Shown here one piece after another: positions 8,745 through 17,388 of a stretch of DNA of 64,000 bases. The stretch covers positions 2,288,501 through 2,352,500 of the forward strand of contig NZ_CP121471.1 of the NCBI RefSeq assembly GCF_033954835.1. The letters run 5' to 3'. Below the pieces are notes generated by a model that saw only the letters and a program-made list of their open reading frames with translations, searched no databases and was not told the DNA's origin. Source of the DNA: Thiorhodovibrio frisius. Its GTDB lineage: Bacteria > Pseudomonadota > Gammaproteobacteria > Chromatiales > Chromatiaceae. How positions within the stretch are numbered: the first letter of the stretch is position 1; each line of letters starts with the position of its first letter. Made by a program: the position numbers and the translations under genes.

Positions 8745-9878
8745 ATGGCAGCCCAGCGCATCACTATCGTTGGTTCTGGCTTTGGCGCACTAACAGCCAC
8801 GCAATGGCTGCGTAAATCAGCGGTCGATGCTGAGATTACCCTGGTAAGCCCGCGGCCCGAGTTCGTCTATCTGCCCGGGTTGATCTGGATTCCGTCCGGA
8901 CTGCGTAGCGCCGAGCAACTGCGCATTGATCTGGGGCCTTTTTTCAAGCGCATGCGCGTGTCTCACCATGCAGCCGAGGCCACCGGGCTGAGCGACAACG
9001 GCCGGGTACTCGAAACCACCGCTGGCCCAGTCGAGAACGACGGCCTGATCATCGCCAGCGGTGGGCGCTTTATCAAGAAGCTGCCTGGCATTGAGCATGC
9101 CATCACTCCCTGTGAGGGGATTGCCGCAGCGGAGAAAATCCGCGACCGGCTCAAATCCATGGACGGCGGCACCGTGGCGATGGGCTTTTCCGGAAACCCC
9201 AAAGAGCCCTCGTCCATGCGCGGCGGGCCGATTTTTGAGTTCCTGTTTGGGCTCGACCGCCAATTACGGGCCGAGGGACGGCGGGATCGCTTCAAGCTGG
9301 TGTTTTTCACGCCCGCGCCCCGGCCTGGTAATCGGCTTGGGCCCAAGGCGGTGGACAAACTGCTCGCGGAGATGGCGCGTGTTGGCATTGAAACCCACCT
9401 GGGCCAAGCGCTTAAGGGTTTCAATGAGCACCAGGTCACGACCGAGGGCGGCAGCTTTGATGCCGATCTGATCGTCTTCATGCCTGGTATGACAGGCAAT
9501 GCCTGGTTCGACAACAGCTCGCTGCCGCGTTCCCCTGGCGGACTGCTACAAGCCGATTCGCATTGCCGGGTACCTGGCGTCGAGCGGGTCTATGTCGCGG
9601 GCGACTCCGGCAGCTTTCCAGGGCCGGACTGGATGCCCAAGCAGGCTCATATGGCCGATCTCCAGGCTCGGGCCGCTGCGCGCAATCTTGCCGCCGAGCT
9701 GCGTGGCGAGTCACCCAGGGCGGGCTTTAAGGTTGAGCTGCTGTGCATTCTCGACGCCAACGACCAGGCTATGCTGGTGGCGCGCAACGAGAAGCACAAT
9801 CTGGTGTTGCCAAGTTCGCGCCTTTTTCACTGGATGAAGCGCTTCTACGAGTGGAACTACCTGCGCAAATACCGTTGA
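8745..9878 (+). CDS. Sulfide:quinone oxidoreductase-like FAD flavoprotein
   Basis: 377 aa. The N-terminal dinucleotide fold GSGFGALTATQWL (Gly10, 12, 14) and a second FAD motif VYVAGDSGSFPGP near 282-294 place it in the pyridine-nucleotide-disulfide oxidoreductase group closest to sulfide:quinone reductases and flavocytochrome c flavoproteins. VSPRPEFVYLPGLIWIPSG is typical of that branch. Only three cysteines are present (123, 274, 334). Cys123 could match the first SQR cysteine, but the central redox Cys (position near 160, here Gly-Gly) and the C-terminal one are not evident. The C-terminus FHWMKRFYEWNYLRKYR is amphipathic, suiting peripheral membrane attachment. An AGGAGG site precedes the ATG. 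The gene follows ihfB by 24 nt. Whether it oxidises sulfide is uncertain. Confidence 0.75.
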   Translation: MAAQRITIVGSGFGALTATQWLRKSAVDAEITLVSPRPEFVYLPGLIWIPSGLRSAEQLRIDLGPFFKRMRVSHHAAEATGLSDNGRVLETTAGPVENDGLIIASGGRFIKKLPGIEHAITPCEGIAAAEKIRDRLKSMDGGTVAMGFSGNPKEPSSMRGGPIFEFLFGLDRQLRAEGRRDRFKLVFFTPAPRPGNRLGPKAVDKLLAEMARVGIETHLGQALKGFNEHQVTTEGGSFDADLIVFMPGMTGNAWFDNSSLPRSPGGLLQADSHCRVPGVERVYVAGDSGSFPGPDWMPKQAHMADLQARAAARNLAAELRGESPRAGFKVELLCILDANDQAMLVARNEKHNLVLPSSRLFHWMKRFYEWNYLRKYR

Positions 9879-9912
9879 GTTTCTCCGCTCAAACCCTTGG
9901 GTGCGCTCATGG

Positions 9913-10416
9913 CTAACTTGCCCGGCGCGTCCCGAACTTCTGCTTTAGATCTCCATTGATGGCCTTGGCCAGTGCCTGCATGGCCTTGGGGTCCAAGGTG
10001 CCGAGTGCGCATGAGGCGCAGGGAACGCGATAATCGCGATCAAGCGTCACGCCACCGCTGGTTTTGCTGCGCACGCTAAGGTGTAAGGCGAGTTCAGCCC
10101 CGGTATCTCGGGCCAGACCGGGCTGCTGAAAAAAACTTGGTTCGATGATGATTTCTGCCTCGTTCGGTGCCGTCGCCGAGGGGATTTCCTCTACTGCGGA
10201 AAAAATTCCGGCGTCGCGAATCTGTGCCGCCAATGCTTGCTCGAGCTTATGGCGCAAGACCCATCCGTTCACCTGATCGACTTGGCCGCCGATGGGCGTG
10301 ATGGCGGCGATTAAGGGGCCGCTGTAAGTCTCATGTGAATCGATCTGGGGCGAGGAGGAGGCCAGGCAGCCGCCGAGCAATAGGCTCGCCGTTGCAGTGA
10401 ACAGGGCTTTGAACAT
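9913..10416 (-). CDS. Small lipoprotein of unknown function
   Basis: 167 aa from the ATG at 10416, chosen because it places a lipobox (LLLGGC, Cys17) directly after MFKALFTATAS. The frame stays open to 10656, but that extension reads as non-coding, cysteine- and Arg-rich sequence. The mature part has PIGGQVDQVNGWVLRHKLEQ and ends near PCASCALGTLDPKAMQALAK, with a CxxC pair. It would be anchored in the inner or outer membrane. The ribosome site is weak. No family is recognised. It converges on the flavoprotein gene. Confidence 0.65.
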   Translation of the reverse strand: MFKALFTATASLLLGGCLASSSPQIDSHETYSGPLIAAITPIGGQVDQVNGWVLRHKLEQALAAQIRDAGIFSAVEEIPSATAPNEAEIIIEPSFFQQPGLARDTGAELALHLSVRSKTSGGVTLDRDYRVPCASCALGTLDPKAMQALAKAINGDLKQKFGTRRAS

Positions 10417-10764
10417 GGGTTGAAGGCTAGGGTCCGAGGGTTGTGCGCTATGGATGCAGAGCCCAGGCATCTGGTGCCTGACGCTGTTGGCGGTCAGGCG
10501 ATTGCATCTCCATGCCGGGGCTTGCTGTTGGCCAATGATACTCCGGCAGTGCCTTGGTGTGCTCTGACGATCTGCCGTCCCTTGTCGTGCGATCCACTGT
10601 CGCGCTCGCAGCAAAAATCCTGATTTACAGCGCGGCGGAAAGCAGCGATAATGCACGGCTTTGCTGAATTTCCCATACCACTCCTTGCCTCACCGATCCA
10701 GCTTGGGTGCCGCATTCTGCCAGACCCATCGAATCGGGAGGCTTTCTATCCGTAAGGAGCTTCC

Positions 10765-11178
10765 ATGCGACATTATGAAGTAATTTTTCTGGTTCATCCA
10801 AGCCAGAGCGAACAGGTACCGGCCATGATCGAACGTTATCGCGGCGGTATCGAAAGCCGCGGCGGCCAGATCCATCGGTTGGAGGATTGGGGCAGGCGCC
10901 AGCTCGCCTACCCGATCAACAAGGTGCATAAAGCGCACTATGTGCTGATGAATATCGAGTGCGATCAGGAAGCGCTCGATGAACTCGTGAACACCTTCCG
11001 CTTTAACGATGCAGTCCTGCGGAATATGGTTGTCAAACGCGATGGCCCCGTGACCGAGGTTTCACCGCTGGCCAAGGGCAATGAAGACTCTTCTGACCAG
11101 GGCGACGAGCGCTCGGAGCGCCGTCCCCGCCACGACGATTCATCGGATGAAGAAGGCGAGGAAGAAGAGGAAGAGTGA
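10765..11178 (+). CDS. rpsF: 30S ribosomal protein S6
   Basis: 137 aa. [20 protein letters not shown] and the ferredoxin-like core [22 protein letters not shown] are diagnostic. S6 pairs with S18 on the platform of the 30S subunit. The C-terminal extension is very acidic ([11 protein letters not shown]); in E. coli the S6 tail is extended post-translationally by glutamates, and here a long acidic tail is genome-encoded. AAGGAG lies 7 nt before the ATG. First gene of rpsF-rpsR-rplI; no priB lies between rpsF and rpsR. Confidence 0.97.
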   Translation: MRHYEVIFLVHPSQSEQVPAMIERYRGGIESRGGQIHRLEDWGRRQLAYPINKVHKAHYVLMNIECDQEALDELVNTFRFNDAVLRNMVVKRDGPVTEVSPLAKGNEDSSDQGDERSERRPRHDDSSDEEGEEEEEE

Positions 11179-11391
11179 CACTGGAGTAGAGCGTGGCACT
11201 GGAGATTGAACGCTGGAGATCGAACCTTACGGAAGATCGACCAGAGAAGATTGACCAGCTGGCGCGACCTTCGTTCGCCGCGCTAACGCTCTTTTCAGCC
11301 TGCACTGCAAACTTCATCTGAAATACCCTGATTTTATTTTTGTTGCGATCAGCCAGTGATCGCGAACCCCATTGGTCACGAGGATTCTATT

Positions 11392-11616
11392 ATGTCCCGT
11401 TTTTTTCGTCGCAAGCGCTATTGTCGGTTCACTGCCGAGGGAATTACCGAGATCGACTACAAAGACCTGAACCTGCTCAAGTCTTTCATCAGCGAATCGG
11501 GCAAGATCGTTCCCAGTCGCATTACCGGAACCTCGGCTCGTTATCAGCGTCAGCTCGCTGTCGCGGTCAAGCGCGCCCGATACCTGGCCCTGCTGCCTTA
11601 CACCGATAGCCATTGA
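11392..11616 (+). CDS. rpsR: 30S ribosomal protein S18
   Basis: 74 aa starting [18 protein letters not shown], with conserved [19 protein letters not shown] and [20 protein letters not shown]. The frame opens 12 codons upstream (11356), but the ATG at 11392 matches the family and has GAGG in good position. It is the partner of S6. A 213-nt gap separates it from rpsF, where enteric bacteria carry priB; no gene is visible in that gap. Confidence 0.97.
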   Translation: MSRFFRRKRYCRFTAEGITEIDYKDLNLLKSFISESGKIVPSRITGTSARYQRQLAVAVKRARYLALLPYTDSH

Positions 11617-11688
11617 TCAGGCGCCGGAGGGCGCCGGCTGCATTCGCGCCGCGTCCCATTGGCTCTGTTCATTCAAGAGGAATCTGTT

Positions 11689-12141
11689 GTGGATGTCATT
11701 TTGCTCAAAAAAGTCGCTGGCCTAGGTGCGCTTGGCGATAAGGTTTCCGTGCGATCCGGGTACGGGCGCAATTACCTGCTGCCGGGTGGTTTTGCTGTCT
11801 CAGCGACCGCAGACAATCTCAAAGCCTTCGAGGAACGTCGTGCCGAGCTTGAGCGCGAAGCAGCCGAGGCGCTGGCGGCGGCAGAGTCGCGCAAGGCCAA
11901 GCTCGATAGTCTGCGCGTGACCATCGGGCGTAAAGCGGGTGAGGAGGGTCGACTGTTCGGCTCGGTGGGTACGGCCGATATTGCCGAGGCGGTGAGCGAG
12001 GCAGCCAAGATCGAGGTCTTGCGCAGCGAGGTGCGTCTCCCCGACGGCCCCCTGCGCGCAGTCGGTGAGTTCAGTGTGAATTTGCGCCTGCACGCGGATC
12101 TGGACTGTGACGTGGTCATTGAGGTTGTTGCCGCAGATTGA
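11689..12141 (+). CDS. rplI: 50S ribosomal protein L9
   Basis: 150 aa from a GTG start. VDVILLKKVAGLGALGDKV and RSGYGRNYLLPGGFAVSAT are the L9 signature, followed by the long connecting helix (AFEERRAELEREAAEAL) and a C-terminal domain. The length equals the usual 148-150 aa. GTG 11689 with AGAGGA 8 nt upstream is preferred over the ATG at 11659. L9 binds domain V of 23S rRNA below the L1 stalk. Confidence 0.96.
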   Translation: MDVILLKKVAGLGALGDKVSVRSGYGRNYLLPGGFAVSATADNLKAFEERRAELEREAAEALAAAESRKAKLDSLRVTIGRKAGEEGRLFGSVGTADIAEAVSEAAKIEVLRSEVRLPDGPLRAVGEFSVNLRLHADLDCDVVIEVVAAD

Positions 12142-12148
12142 CGCCCGT

Positions 12149-12165
12149 CAGGAAAGCGCTTTTCC
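12149..12165. terminator. Possible terminator stem after rplI
   Basis: GGAAA-GCGC-TTTTCC is a near-perfect palindrome a few bases after the rplI stop. It is short and has no long T-run, so it is a weak candidate for ending the ribosomal operon. Confidence 0.3.
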
Positions 12166-12338
12166 GTGAAATGAGGGTTTCATCCCTGGCGGTGGCTGCT
12201 AACCTGGGCGTTAGTGACGCAGGGCCGCCAGTGTATGCAATATTCTAATGTGAACAGGCGCGCGCGGGCAGGGGCTGGATTTGGCTAGTAATCCGGGCTG
12301 ATCGCGGGTTTTTTCAAGCAACCGCGCCCGAGCGGCCG

Positions 12339-13040
12339 ATGGCGAATTTTCAGACGCACCTTGGGGTGGGCACAGCCGTGGTGGGCACCGCTGCGCTTGC
12401 CATTCACACCCAGGGGCTGGCGGATTTTAGTCAGACACAATGGTTGTTGGCCTTGGGTGTAGCGGCCAGTCTGCTGCCCGACATTGACGCGGACGACTCG
12501 CGTCCAGTGCGCGCCTTTTTTGGGCTCTTGGGGCTGGTGCTTGGCTTTGTCATTGCAAGCCGTCTAAGAGACCATTTCCGCCTGTTGGAGCTCGCGCTGG
12601 TCTGGGCGGGCGTCTGGCTCTTGGTCAATTTTCCGCTGCGGCTGTTTTTTGCCCGACTGACCGTCCATCGCGGCAGCTTTCATTCCTTGCTGATGGCCCT
12701 TGCCATCGCGCTGTTCGTGGTAATCGGCGCAGATCGCTGGTTTGCCTTCGAGCCTGCATTTAGTTGGCTGGTTGGTGGTTTCGTTCTGCTCGGATACCTC
12801 ACCCACCTGGTGCTGGATGAGATTGCCAGCGTCGATCTGCTCGGCAATCGCGTCAAGCGCTCGTTTGGAACCGCCATTAAACCGCTCAGTCTGCGCGCCT
12901 GGCCGCTGTCTCTGCTGCTACTCGGCCTAATTGGGGTCGGGGCTTTGCTCGTGCCTGATCCTGCCCCTCTGGTCCAATTTCTGCAACTTCCTGGTATCTT
13001 TGAGAGGTTGCCGGAGATGCTGCCCGCAAGTTTTGGCTAA
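12339..13040 (+). CDS. Membrane metal-dependent hydrolase, YdjM/DUF457 family
   Basis: 233 aa. MANFQTHLGVGTAVVGTAAL, the metal-site-like LLPDIDADDSRPVR, HRGSFHSLLMAL and GYLTHLVLDEIASVD are the conserved His/Asp motifs of the YdjM (PF04307) family of inner-membrane proteins; E. coli YdjM is LexA-regulated. About five hydrophobic segments are seen. The substrate is unknown. There is no clear ribosome site before the ATG. Whether the family is an active hydrolase has not been shown to my knowledge. Confidence 0.8.
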   Translation: MANFQTHLGVGTAVVGTAALAIHTQGLADFSQTQWLLALGVAASLLPDIDADDSRPVRAFFGLLGLVLGFVIASRLRDHFRLLELALVWAGVWLLVNFPLRLFFARLTVHRGSFHSLLMALAIALFVVIGADRWFAFEPAFSWLVGGFVLLGYLTHLVLDEIASVDLLGNRVKRSFGTAIKPLSLRAWPLSLLLLGLIGVGALLVPDPAPLVQFLQLPGIFERLPEMLPASFG

Positions 13041-13162
13041 AATGCGCATGGCCGGCTCTGGCGGATCGGGTCTCGGGGCCTCGTCATCGCTGCCGGTGAC
13101 CATTCAGACTGACGCGCTCGCCTGCCATTCAAATACGCGCACCATAAGGAGGATACTCGCGA

Positions 13163-13462
13163 ATGAAAGTTGCCGCCCCCACTGCTCTGGTGCTGGCTGT
13201 TGCCGGCTGGGCCCTCACTGTTTTTATCGGAAATACTTTGCTGTCAGGAATCCCGATTGAAGACCGGGCCTGCCAAACTGGCTGTATCCAGGGGCTGTTT
13301 TTCTCAGGCTTTGCTGTTGGCGCCATTGCCCTAATTCTTGCCGCATTGTCGGTGACAAAACCATCTGCGGGACGAATTGCCAGTTTTGCAGCATTGGCAC
13401 TGGCCTTGCCGCTGTTTGCCATTTATGCCGGTATTGTTGTGATTGGCAATCTGGCCGCCTGA
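13163..13462 (+). CDS. Small membrane protein of unknown function
   Basis: 99 aa with three hydrophobic segments (about residues 5-27, 45-65, 72-95). A short loop between the first two has ACQTGCIQG, a CxxxC pair likely on the periplasmic side. A strong AAGGAGG lies 10 nt before the ATG, so it is well translated. It is followed by a strong hairpin. No family is recognised. Confidence 0.7.
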   Translation: MKVAAPTALVLAVAGWALTVFIGNTLLSGIPIEDRACQTGCIQGLFFSGFAVGAIALILAALSVTKPSAGRIASFAALALALPLFAIYAGIVVIGNLAA

Positions 13463-13485
13463 TAGCTTAGGAGCCTAAAATTTTA

Positions 13486-13519
13486 GGGGTTGGTGCGCTG
13501 TTGTCAGCGCACCAACCCC
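13486..13519. terminator. Perfect 15-bp hairpin between convergent genes
   Basis: GGGGTTGGTGCGCTG and CAGCGCACCAACCCC pair perfectly around TTGT. It lies between the small membrane protein (ending 13462) and the convergent hemE (ending 13596). A 14-bp palindrome CCTAAAATTTTAGG abuts it on the left, giving an A/T tract that serves the hemE direction. It is likely a bidirectional terminator. Confidence 0.65.
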
Positions 13520-13595
13520 AGATGTCACCCGGATGACCGTCATTTGCCGTGAAACAACTGCTTCATCCGCTAGGGTGGTGCCCAAAGGATGAACG

Positions 13596-14660
13596 TCAGG
13601 CGTGATAAGCCCGGCTGAGCTGATGCACGGCGCTCACCATGGCGGCGGCATGCTCGGGATTCACATCCGGATGGATGCCGTGGCCAAGGTTAAACACATG
13701 CCCTGAGCCGCTGCCGTAGCTCGCCAGCACCCGGCCGACTTCGCGCTCGATGCGCTCGGGCGAGGCATACAGCGTGCAAGGGTCGAGATTGCCCTGCAGC
13801 GCGACCTTGTCCTTGACCAGGCGGCGGGCGTCGGCAAGATCCATGGTCCAGTCGACGCCCAAGGCATCGCAGCCGGTTTCGGCCATGCGGTCCAGCCACT
13901 GACCGCCGCCCTTGGCGAAGAGTACCACCGGCACTCGGCGCCCATCGGCCTCGCGCGTTAGCCCCTCAACGATGCGCTCCATGTACCGCAGCGAGAACTC
14001 GCGGAAATCCGCTGGGCTCAGCACGCCACCCCAGGTGTCGAAGATCATCACCGCCTGGGCACCGCGAGCGATCTGGGCGTTGAGATAGAGCGTCACAGTG
14101 TCGGCGATCTTACCGAGCAGGGCGTGCATCAACTCCGGACGGTCGAACATCATCGCCTTGGTGAGTGCAAAGTTCTTGGTGCTGCCGCCCTCGACCATGT
14201 AGGTCGCCAGAGTCCAGGGCGCGCCCGAGAAGCCGATCAGCGGCACTCGTCCGTTCAACTCGCGGCGGATCACGGCCACGGCATCCATTACATAGCGCAG
14301 TTCTTGTTCCGGGTCGGGCACCTTGATGCGCTCGATGTCCTCCTTGTTTCGCACCGGCCGTTCGAAGCCCGGTCCCTCGCCCTCGCTGAAGTAGAGCCCC
14401 AGGCCCATGGCGTCGGGGATGGTGAGGATGTCGGAGAACAAAATGGCCGCGTCGAGCGGGAAGCGCTCCAGCGGCTGCAAGGTCACCTCGCAGGCTAGCT
14501 CTGGATTGCGGCACAGGTCCATGAAGCTGCCGGCTTTCGCGCGGGTTTCGCGGTACTCGGGCAGGTAGCGCCCAGCCTGGCGCATCATCCAGACCGGGGT
14601 GTAATCGACAGGTTCGCGCAGCAGAGCGCGCAGGAAGACATCGTTCTTGAGCTCAGTCAC
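13596..14660 (-). CDS. hemE: Uroporphyrinogen decarboxylase
   Basis: 354 aa from a GTG start, exactly the E. coli length; an upstream ATG at 14735 would add 25 atypical residues. The enzyme decarboxylates uroporphyrinogen III to coproporphyrinogen III, a step shared by heme and (bacterio)chlorophyll synthesis. Conserved: [17 protein letters not shown] (substrate-binding Arg), [14 protein letters not shown] with the catalytic Asp, [13 protein letters not shown], and FDTWGG. Monocistronic here, divergent from uvrD. Confidence 0.97.
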   Translation of the reverse strand: MTELKNDVFLRALLREPVDYTPVWMMRQAGRYLPEYRETRAKAGSFMDLCRNPELACEVTLQPLERFPLDAAILFSDILTIPDAMGLGLYFSEGEGPGFERPVRNKEDIERIKVPDPEQELRYVMDAVAVIRRELNGRVPLIGFSGAPWTLATYMVEGGSTKNFALTKAMMFDRPELMHALLGKIADTVTLYLNAQIARGAQAVMIFDTWGGVLSPADFREFSLRYMERIVEGLTREADGRRVPVVLFAKGGGQWLDRMAETGCDALGVDWTMDLADARRLVKDKVALQGNLDPCTLYASPERIEREVGRVLASYGSGSGHVFNLGHGIHPDVNPEHAAAMVSAVHQLSRAYHA

Positions 14661-14940
14661 GTTTTCTCGATCCGTTTTGGTAGCAAATTTTTTGGTGGGG
14701 CTCTCGCGGAGTTCGCAGCCTACCTGCGGGAGCATACTACAGCGAGGCTCAAAGCGGCAGGATGACCCGAAATTCCTCGCGGAGTTCGACGAATTCTACT
14801 GGAGAAGCGCGGGCGAGGGAGGCGCGCGAAATCATGGCTAGACCGCATCCTGGCCTTTGAGTGTAGCGCAGGTGATCAAGAAACTTCAGAAGTTCACGGC
14901 GTCCGATTCTGTATTCGGTGTTCTGCGCTAGAATGCGCGC

Positions 14941-17100
14941 ATGGATGTTTCACGAATTCTCGATCCCCTAAATCCCGCCCAGCGTGAGGCGGTTTCCGCG
15001 AGCGGCGGCAATGTGTTGGTTTTGGCCGGTGCTGGCTCGGGCAAGACGCGGGTGCTGGTGCATCGCATCGCCTGGCTTTTGCGGGTGGAAGGCTTGCAGC
15101 CCTGGGCAGTGCTGGCTGTCACCTTCACCAACAAGGCGGCGCGGGAGATGCGCTCGCGCATTGAGGAGATGCTCGAGCAACCCGTTGGCGGCATGTGGGT
15201 CGGCACCTTTCATGGCCTGGCGCACCGTTTTCTGCGCGCGCACTGGCAAGATGCCAACCTGCCGCAGCAGTTTCAAATTCTGGACTCAGACGATCAGTTC
15301 CGGCTGGTCAAGCGCATCATCAAAACTCTGGAACTGGACGAGGCGCGTTGGCCGCCCAGACAGATTCAAAGCTACATCAACAAGCACAAGGACGAGGGGC
15401 GTCGCGCTGGTCATCTCGATGATGGCGGGGATTTTTACGAGCAGCAGCTCATTCGCGTGTATCGCGAGTATGAAGATGCCTGCGCGCGCGGGGGTTTGCT
15501 CGACTTTGCCGACCTGCTGCTGCGCACCCATGAGCTGCTGCGCGAGCGCCCGGACATTCTGCACCACTATCGCACCCGCTTTCGCGCCTTGTTGGTCGAT
15601 GAGTTCCAGGACACCAACGCCATTCAGTACGCCTGGCTGCGGCTGCTAACAGGCGATCAGGACAATCTCTTTCTGGTTGGCGACGATGATCAGTCCATCT
15701 ATGGCTGGCGCGGCGCGCGGGTGGAGAATATTCAGAGCTTTCAGCACGATTATCCCAACACCCAGGTGGTGCGCCTGGAGCAGAACTATCGCTCCAGCGG
15801 CAATATCCTGGCCGCTGCCAACGCGCTCATCGCCAATAATCCCACCCGCTTGGGCAAGGAACTCTGGACCGAGGACAGCGCCGGCGAGCCGGTACGCCTG
15901 TATTCGGCCTTTAACGAAATTGACGAGGCGCGTTTTGTCGCCGAGCGGGTGCGCCGAGGCTGTACGGAGGAGGGCATGCGGCGTTCGGAATGCGCCATTC
16001 TCTATCGCACCACGGCGCAGTCGCGCTTGTTTGAAGAAGCCCTGATGCAGATCGGGCTGCCGTTTCGCGTCTATGGTGGGCAGAAGTTCTTTGAGCGTGT
16101 CGAGATCAAAGACGCGCTCGCCTATTTGCGCCTGCTTGCTAACCCCGATGACGATGCCGCCTGCGAGCGGGTGCTCAACGTACCGACGCGCGGCATCGGC
16201 ACCCGCACGGTCGAGGTGCTGCGTGGCCATGCCAGGGAGGCACGTACTTCGCTGTGGCAGGCGGCGCACAATGCCCTCGGCGGCAGCCTGCTGTCGGCGA
16301 GGGCAACCGGCGCGCTGCGTCAGTTTGTTGAGCTAATCGAGCTCATGCAGCAGGGTCTCAAGGATCAGTCGCTCGCTGATCTCACCCTGCAGACCATCGA
16401 CGACAGCGGTCTGCCGGCCCATTATGAGAAGGCCAAGGACGGTCGCGGCATCGACCGGCTCGAGAACCTCGAGCAGCTGGTCGAGGCTGCGCGCCGCTTC
16501 GAGGCCGAACTCGAAGACGAAGAGGCCGATCCGCTCGGTAGCTTTCTGGCACATGCCGCGCTCGAAGCCGGTGAGGGTCAGGCCGACGGCCATGAGGATG
16601 CAGTGCAGTTGATGACTCTGCACAGCGCCAAGGGGCTGGAGTTTCCGCTGGTGTTCGTCACCGGAGTGGAGGAGGGGCTGTTTCCGCACAGCATGTCGGC
16701 GGATGACCCCGACCGGCTCGAAGAAGAACGTCGCCTGTGCTATGTCGGCATGACCCGCGCCATGCAGCAGCTTTATCTCACCCACGCCGAAAGCCGTCGC
16801 CTGCATGGGCGCGAGGAATATCCCATGCCCTCGCGTTTTCTGCGCGAGGTGCCGGTGGCGTTGATTGAGGAAGTGCGCGCCCATGGTGGCCAGCGGCGCT
16901 CGGGGCCAGTGTTTAGCAGCGCGCCCGCTAGCGGCGGTTTTCAACTCGGCGAACAGGTCATGCACCCCAAGTTCGGCTCCGGCGTGGTGCTAAACAGCGA
17001 GGGAACCGGCGCCAGCGCGCGTATTCAGGTCAACTTCGAGGCGGTTGGAGCCAAATGGCTGGTGCTGGCCTACGCCCGTCTTGAGCGTGTCAGCGCATAA
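14941..17100 (+). CDS. uvrD: DNA helicase II UvrD
   Basis: 719 aa SF1A helicase. Motif I LAGAGSGKTRVLVHRI, Ia TFTNKAAREMRSRI, II LLVDEFQDTN, III GDDDQSIYGWRGA, IV EQNYRSSGNIL, V TLHSAKGLEFPLVFVTG and VI ERRLCYVGMTRAM are all present. It unwinds 3'-5' in nucleotide excision and mismatch repair. The C-terminal HPKFGSGVVLNSEG (Tudor-like end that contacts RNA polymerase) is typical of UvrD/PcrA. No strong ribosome site or canonical LexA box was seen upstream. Confidence 0.96.
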   Translation: MDVSRILDPLNPAQREAVSASGGNVLVLAGAGSGKTRVLVHRIAWLLRVEGLQPWAVLAVTFTNKAAREMRSRIEEMLEQPVGGMWVGTFHGLAHRFLRAHWQDANLPQQFQILDSDDQFRLVKRIIKTLELDEARWPPRQIQSYINKHKDEGRRAGHLDDGGDFYEQQLIRVYREYEDACARGGLLDFADLLLRTHELLRERPDILHHYRTRFRALLVDEFQDTNAIQYAWLRLLTGDQDNLFLVGDDDQSIYGWRGARVENIQSFQHDYPNTQVVRLEQNYRSSGNILAAANALIANNPTRLGKELWTEDSAGEPVRLYSAFNEIDEARFVAERVRRGCTEEGMRRSECAILYRTTAQSRLFEEALMQIGLPFRVYGGQKFFERVEIKDALAYLRLLANPDDDAACERVLNVPTRGIGTRTVEVLRGHAREARTSLWQAAHNALGGSLLSARATGALRQFVELIELMQQGLKDQSLADLTLQTIDDSGLPAHYEKAKDGRGIDRLENLEQLVEAARRFEAELEDEEADPLGSFLAHAALEAGEGQADGHEDAVQLMTLHSAKGLEFPLVFVTGVEEGLFPHSMSADDPDRLEEERRLCYVGMTRAMQQLYLTHAESRRLHGREEYPMPSRFLREVPVALIEEVRAHGGQRRSGPVFSSAPASGGFQLGEQVMHPKFGSGVVLNSEGTGASARIQVNFEAVGAKWLVLAYARLERVSA

Positions 17101-17168
17101 TCGGCCGTGCCCAACTTAGGTGTGCCAAGCAACGACCCCAATCGCAAACGAATGGTTTTTTGGTATTT

Positions 17169-17262
17169 GGTCGGGTGACGGTCACGGGGTCTCGGCGGCA
17201 GGACGCCGCCGGGAAGCCTATAAGGAAGTATTCATGGCGTCCCCCGTGGCCGTCACCCGGCC
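17169..17262. repeat. Composite palindrome (REP-like), copy 1
   Basis: A 21-nt left arm (GGTCGGGTGACGGTCACGGG onward) pairs with 17242-17262 (CCCCGTGGCCGTCACCCGGC onward). The only two mismatches would be G-U pairs in RNA. The interior has a second hairpin GGCGGCAGGACGCCGCC. It shares sequence with the larger palindrome at 39477-39583 in the opposite orientation. It lies between uvrD and the TRAP gene and would form a strong RNA or cruciform structure. Confidence 0.7.
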
Positions 17263-17388
17263 CAAAACGAGCAAAAATCTCAAAGGGTTTCGGTATATCA
17301 CCCACCAGTCGCCAATCATTGCTCACCTCCGACCACTGAACAGCGACTGCTTTCTTAGACTCACCCGATCAGCACGAGGACGTAATCG

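Noticed and set aside
10417-10656. Extended N-terminus of the lipoprotein gene
   Set aside because: The lipobox directly after the ATG at 10416 fixes the start.
14736-14940. LexA box upstream of uvrD
   Set aside because: CTGT-type halves are present, but no CTGT-N8-ACAG match was found.
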